DNA of 64,000 nt from the NCBI GenBank assembly GCA_010909165.1, contig MU008184.1:682001-746000 (forward strand). The letters are read 5' to 3'. A program made the position numbers and the translations under genes. The stretch comes from Anthoceros angustus. Taxonomy: Eukaryota; Streptophyta; Anthocerotopsida; Anthocerotales; Anthocerotaceae. This document shows, piece after piece, positions 58,897 to 64,000 of this stretch (position 1 is its first letter; each line of letters opens with the position of its first letter). The notes under the pieces are model-generated. The model was given only the letters and a program-made list of their open reading frames with translations, was not told the origin of the DNA and searched no databases.

Positions 58897-61800
58897 TGTG
58901 GCGCGACTTTTCGCGGACGGTAGCGCACAATCCGTGTCGTTGTAGGAAGAGTCCGTTCCCAAAGGAATGAAGGCTCCGTTTGCGGCGTTTGATTCTTCTT
59001 ACTTCGTCACTCGGTCCTCGCGCACACATTCACGTCTACTACTTACCACGGGCCGGTATGGCCAAGCGTTTGAGACCCGTTCGCGTCCGTATCGTTCACG
59101 TTCGTCTCTCACACCTCTCTCCTCCTCTCTCACACTACACTTATCGGTCTTAGGAAAACGCGGGTTACGTCGGACCTCCTCTCGTTCCAAGGCCTCCGTC
59201 CGGGCTGCCGCCCTCCGAGTCCCTCCGGCTCACACGTTCGGTCCGTTCGGTCGGGCTCGGGCGAGCACGGGTCCCGATCACCCTTCCACTGCACACACCA
59301 CAACACGTTAGGTCGTCACGGGACCACGATCAATCCCTCCGGGTCGCCGTGCACCTTTCGGTGACTCGGGACTCACGTTAGCAGAAGACACAAGGTGCAA
59401 GCAGCATCAACACCAAGAAAGATGATTTATTGAGCGGCCCTCTTATACTACGCCGGTCGGCGTCTTTATTACACCTCTATTACGGGCGGCCCGGCTCGGT
59501 GTACTGTCGGCCGCCTACCATCCTATTTCCCTCCTCCTATCTCCTTCGCCGGTGGGTGGGAAGGTCCAGTTCCGCCTTGGGATTGGTGGTCCAATCTCCG
59601 CCACGACAATCGGCGCAATCGGATGATCGCGGGGCCCCTCCTTTCCCGGAATCACAGCCGGGTTGGGCTCGTGGCGGCACCGCCGTTACCTCGTCATCCT
59701 CCCCTCCCGTGGGTCCCCTCGGTGGGGCCCCATTGTCGCTCCTAGCGTAAGTCGAGGGCTCCTCCTTGGGGTCGGACCTCGAGGTCGGTCTCGACTCCGA
59801 ACTGAACTCCAAGGTCGGTTTATTTCCGAGTCCCAGGTGGGGTCGGCCTCGTCTCGGGGTTCGGACCTCGGGGTCCGTGCCTTAAGTCCGATCTCCAAAC
59901 TCGGACCCCTTCACCTGTGGACCTCGTCTTGCTAGGTCCTCCTCCTTACCCCCGACCCTTGTCTTGGTCGGTTGGCTCCCCGGTTGCACCCTTGCCCCTC
60001 ACCCCCCTCTCCGGATCGGGTGGTGGTGAACTTACCTTGGGGTCAGCTGCGTCCGCTCCTCCGGGGCTCCTCCTTGTGCCGTCGTCTCCAAGCAGGGCCC
60101 CTAGGGTCCTGTCTTTGTCCGTGCCCTTCTTCCCCTCAGGGCCTTCCGGGGCCGTCTATTGCGTGGAGGCCTCTGCCAGCTCGGTGTGGTAATAGGCAAA
60201 GTCCGAATCCACTTCTGGATTGCCTCTTCCACGGAGCCGATACTCCTTCGCCATTGATGCTCGGGAGTGAGCACTTGCCCGCTTGTTGCTCCACCTCCCA
60301 CTTGAGTTGGATAGGCAGGCTGCTTCTGTGGTGCAGGCTGCCTCGGTCACCTCCGCATCGTCGGCTGTTGCTCCTCCAACTCTCCGTTTCCGTTCATGCC
60401 CGACTTACGCCCGTGGCGTTCCCTTCCGACTTCCTCTGGACGGCGGCTTCTTATGCCTTCCGGCGCCCTCCTTGTCCATTACGGCGTTAACTCCGCCATC
60501 TCCGCTCCAGGCGGTCGGGCAACACGGCGGCTGCGGGCTTCACCAGCCCTTTTCCATCTCGGCGGCGTCACGCTCCTGTTCCATCGCCCTCCGTCCAGCG
60601 GGCGGGCCGCTCTATTCGGTCGCGTTCGCGACCATGTCCTCTGACTACCATTCCTCTCAATGATAGTTTGGGCTGCGGCTCAAAGTCTCCTTGCGGTCCT
60701 CCATCTCCCGCCTGCTCCACCTCCGGGTGAGTCGGAGATCCTCCACCTCCTTGTGGCGACTTCTTGGGCTGGTTGGTCGCGCTTGCTCGCCACCTCCTGC
60801 TCCATCTTGAGGCGGTGGGCGCTCTATCTCGCTCGAAGTCTTGGATTCTCCATTGAGAATTCCTTGCTTTCCGTGCATCTTAGTTGTAACTCCAAGGTGT
60901 CCTTCTTGTCCTCCAACTCCTGCGCCTCCTTCTACCTCTGCTGCGCCACAGGGTCCCCGATTTCCGGGTCTTGGCCTCAGTGTTTACCTGCTCGTGCTTG
61001 CTCCTGACCACTTGCTCGGCCTTGATTGGCGTGGCTCTCGGCCTCCCTCCACCGGTTCGATCACGCGATAGTGATCGCGATCGGCCTCGTGGCCTCCGCC
61101 TCCTTGGCCACCTTCACGAGCCTCTCGAGCTCTGGTCGTCCGGTGCCTCGCGGATCCGCGCCCGTTACGCTTGCGCCGGGCGTCCTCGCTTCTGCTGCGC
61201 TCGCCTCTGCTGCGGAGGTCCCGCCAGCTTGGGCCTCCTTGGCACCTTGGTGTTCCTCCGGTGAAGGAATTTGGTCCGGTCCTTGCGGATGGACGGACCT
61301 CCCTCTCGCCTCCGGCGTTTCCCTTCCTCAATCCGGAGCTTGGCCTTCCTTCTCGCCTCTGGGCTCCCTCCAAGCTGCTGGAGGAGTACCATGCGCCTCG
61401 GGTGGCTTCTACCTCACAGGTCTTCTCGGCCATCCCGAGACCCCAGGCATTGATCCATGGCAGTAGCAGGACCGCCGTGTTTCTTCCACGGCGGCAGTGA
61501 GGCTCCCACAAAGTCCGTGGCGGGGCCGGCATCTCCGATCCGAGGACCTCCCTGTGTCCGGAGTAAGTCCGGTGGGTTCTCGGACCTAATCGGGACCCTT
61601 AGGTCACGAGTCTTGCTCGGGCTTCCCCTCCTTGGCCCTTTTGGCGCGAGCTCCTTCTCGCCCTTTTCCTCACAGGGCTCGGAGGAGGTGAGAGTCGGGA
61701 GCAAGCCTTTTGCCCCTTCGGCAGCGGACCCGGCTCGGTGCTGCAGTGTCCTCCGCTCACAGGCGTCCCTTTACGCCCTCCTTCTTGCTTCCTCCGCTTC

Positions 61801-63377
61801 TTGCCACTCAGGTGGCGGGGAAGAATCTTGCGGGTGAGCGTTGGTAGCCGTGGTCTTGCGTCTCTTGGCTCCCTCACAGTCGGGGCTCCTCGGTAGGAGT
61901 GATGGCCGGTGGCGGGGCTGGGGTCGGGCGCTTCTGTGGGCTGCTCTGGTTGGGGCACGGAAGGAGGAGGCGAATTTCTTCCATACTTCCACAGGTGGTG
62001 AGGGGTCCGTTCAGACGTATGGAGTCAGGAATCCTCGATCGTCCTCCTCCGAGTCCGTTTGGCTTTTGCCTCCTCCCCTCGGCGCCCTTGCCGCTCCACT
62101 TCGGCGGGGCCTCCGGTCCTTTCGGGCGCTCGCTCAAGCTCTCCTTCCTTGAGGAGCTCGAAATGCCCCATACATGGATCGGTATGGGGCGGCCCAGATG
62201 GCGAGGCTTCTCGGTCACAGCTTGCGAGCCTCTGGCTAAGCAGGCGAAATAATCCTTCCCAGTCCGCCCTCTTTCCGGCGCTGCGGGAATACCAGTGATT
62301 ATCACCAAGGTGATCCACCTTGGTGAGTAGGTTCGATGGACAATGATCGGGCCACCGCCTCGGTATCAGCAGTCGGATATCGACCAACCGTTGGTGGTCG
62401 TTGCGTCGAGCCTTAGCATGCTGTGGGGCCCTATCTTCCCGCCTTGAGGGCTCGGCACCCTCCCCTCTTCCTCCTTTGGGCGGTTGTAGGCCGCCTCGGA
62501 CCTCAAGGTCCATCGCCTTGGGTCCTCCGGAGGTTCTTGGACCGCACCTCCTTATTGACCGCCCGCATCTTGGCGAACTCCGGACAGTGAGTGTCAAATG
62601 TCGGACCATGGAACACATCCAAATGCCACTCCTGCACCAATTCTCCACTTCCTGGGCAGGCCCAAAGTCCGGATAGCGCGGGTCACAATGTTGCGCTCCA
62701 CAAGGTTCCATGGCTCCCAAACTTCCTTGGCTTTTGGGTGCCATCGCCTTCTCCTCCTTGGTTCTTGTAGCGCTTGAGAGGCTGGCAGCACGTTGCGCCT
62801 TCTTCGCCGTTCGGCTCCGACCTCAGCGGTGAGCGCAGCGGCGTCTGAGTGTCCACGAGATACCGCCAGGCCGGTTGCGGGCGCAAGAGATCGCGAGTGT
62901 CTCGGTGCCGTGACCTTCCTTCCGCTCCTTGGGAGTAACCGGGCGGGGCGCCTCTTCCACATCCGTGGCGAGTGCATGGCACTTACGCCTCCGCTTACTC
63001 ACGCCTTGGCGTACCTACGGCCTTCGCCGCGCGCGATCCAGCGTGAATACTGCTATAACTCTGGCAGGTCACGGTCTGGCGGTGCATGCCGTTCTCACTC
63101 GAGTTGCCCACGTGGCGTCGCTGGTCCGCTCCACGGCTCAACTCTGAGTTACTTTCAGGCGTGCCACCACAGGTCTTGGAGTGGGTCCGGACTTATCACA
63201 TTCGTGGCACCTACCATAGTAGGTCTGATGCGTTCCTCACTCGGTCCGGAGTATACTCAGTGTCTTGTCAGTGCTACCCATGCTTATTTCCCCTTTTCGC
63301 CTCATTTTATCCTTTACTCCTACAAAAAACAAACCCTACCTAATTTCTAACCCCGGGGAAGTCCGTAGACAGTCACA
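58897..63377 (-). repeat. 5' LTR, 4481 bp
   Basis: It starts (minus) TGTGACTGTCTACGG at 63377 and ends GCGCCACA at 58897, three bases before the primer-binding site. It lacks the two duplications seen in the other LTR. The AT-rich end near 63300 (CTACAAAAAACAAACCCTAC on plus) matches 49860-49885. Confidence 0.88.
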
Positions 63378-64000
63378 GTGAAGATGTCTGGTTGGTAGAC
63401 TGAAACCGTTGTGCATTGCGAGTGTCGGCGCATATGCGGGATAGGGTGGATGAAGTATTCGACCTTTGGGAGAAAGGTGAGCTACTAGGGCGGGGAAACA
63501 AAAAGGCGGCAAAGAGGAAAATCAAGCGTGGCGGCCTGAACTGAACCGGTGATGCGAGATCCGAATCTTATTATAAAGCCAATGCATGATGGCGGGTGTT
63601 CGAGGAATGCCTCGGGAGGCGGTGAGCGTATTATGCTATACGGAAAGTAATTCGAGGAGAGTTAAGCGTGAGCGGCATGAAGACATGGATCATAAAGGCA
63701 AAAAAGTTAAATGTGATACAAGCGACTTTACATTCGGGTTTTACGGTGTACGTCATTTGCAGAGGTTGAGAGAGAGTACCCACGGCACTCGACGACGGAT
63801 GATATCGCAAAGTTTCAACCGGTCTTCGACCACATCGTAAGTTATTCTCGTTGCTATCGGGTACTGTGGATTAGGGTGCGCGCACTTGTTTGCGCATCCC
63901 CATCAGTCAAATTTCACAATGCTTTTTGGTACTCGCGCTTTGCGGCGAAGAGTACAAAGAAAAGTCATTCGAGATAGCTTCAAAGAGCATATCAGCGCGG
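63378..64000 (+). other. Right flank of the retrotransposon, exon-like
   Basis: The sequence after the LTR reads SEDVWLVD, then after stops an open stretch at 63586-63840 with KRERHEDMDHKGKKVKCDTS ending at a GTAAGT donor-like site (63837). It may be the continuation of the gene cut at 44306, but the frames do not join cleanly and the family is unknown. Confidence 0.35.

Larger units (their letters stand above)
44307..63377 (-). mobile_element. 19-kb Ty3/Gypsy LTR retrotransposon with giant LTRs
   Basis: On the minus strand the element runs from 63377 to 44307: 5' LTR, primer-binding site, gag, protease-like motif, RT, RNase H, integrase, polypurine tract, 3' LTR. The RT-RNase H-integrase order defines Ty3/Gypsy (Metaviridae). 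LTRs start TGTG and end CACA. No clean 5-bp target duplication is seen (TGCCGT on the left, GTGAAG on the right). The RT active-site motif reads F-L-D-D after FMEV, an F-x-D-D form I associate with Athila/Tat-type plant elements; that lineage also includes giant-LTR Ogre elements. Reading frames are broken throughout by small indels and tandem duplications, so this copy is not autonomous as given. Confidence 0.9.

Overview
The window looks like land-plant nuclear DNA, most likely from a moss or another early-diverging plant. Four single-copy genes are split by short GT-AG introns whose exons rejoin in frame. Three microRNA156 hairpins are present, two in tandem and one inverted about 3 kb away. 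The Dicer gene has no helicase domain, like the MINIMAL DICER-LIKE protein known from the moss Physcomitrium patens. The species itself cannot be named from sequence alone.

Layout. 0-0.65 kb: 3' end of an ER alpha-glucosidase II gene. 0.65-9.5 kb: a repeat-rich gap with a broken unrecognised coding stretch, a short TIR element (2963-3826) with a 6-bp target duplication, a decayed MULE-type transposase (4.8-7.1 kb) and a 5'-truncated legumain/vacuolar processing enzyme fragment (7.4-8.15 kb, minus). 9.5-16.2 kb: a compact housekeeping block with the helicase-less Dicer (+), dephospho-CoA kinase (-) and guanosine deaminase (+); the last two share a 366-bp divergent promoter. 16.2-25.2 kb: a non-coding zone with a candidate spliced pri-miR156, a perfect 30-bp hairpin, two MIR156 hairpins on the plus strand and a third on the minus strand. 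25.2-34.7 kb: one large minus-strand gene for an ASHH2/SDG8-type H3K36 methyltransferase (CW-AWS-SET-postSET).

34.7-64 kb is mobile-element territory: a decayed DUF7869-like gene (-), an unrecognised plus-strand gene with a CpG-extreme intron, and, directly after its last exon-like sequence, a 19-kb Ty3/Gypsy retrotransposon (44307-63377, minus) with LTRs of 4.5 and 5.6 kb. The element has a primer-binding site, a polypurine tract and gag, protease, RT, RNase H and integrase remnants, all broken by many small indels and tandem duplications.

Functionally the Dicer, the miR156 loci and the H3K36 methyltransferase are all parts of gene-silencing or chromatin machinery, but nothing shows that they act together. 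The most unusual points are a Glu-to-Gln change at a catalytic position of the Dicer RNase IIIb domain, the miR156 cluster with its adjacent perfect hairpin, the GCGC-rich intron, and the very long LTRs with protein-like content.
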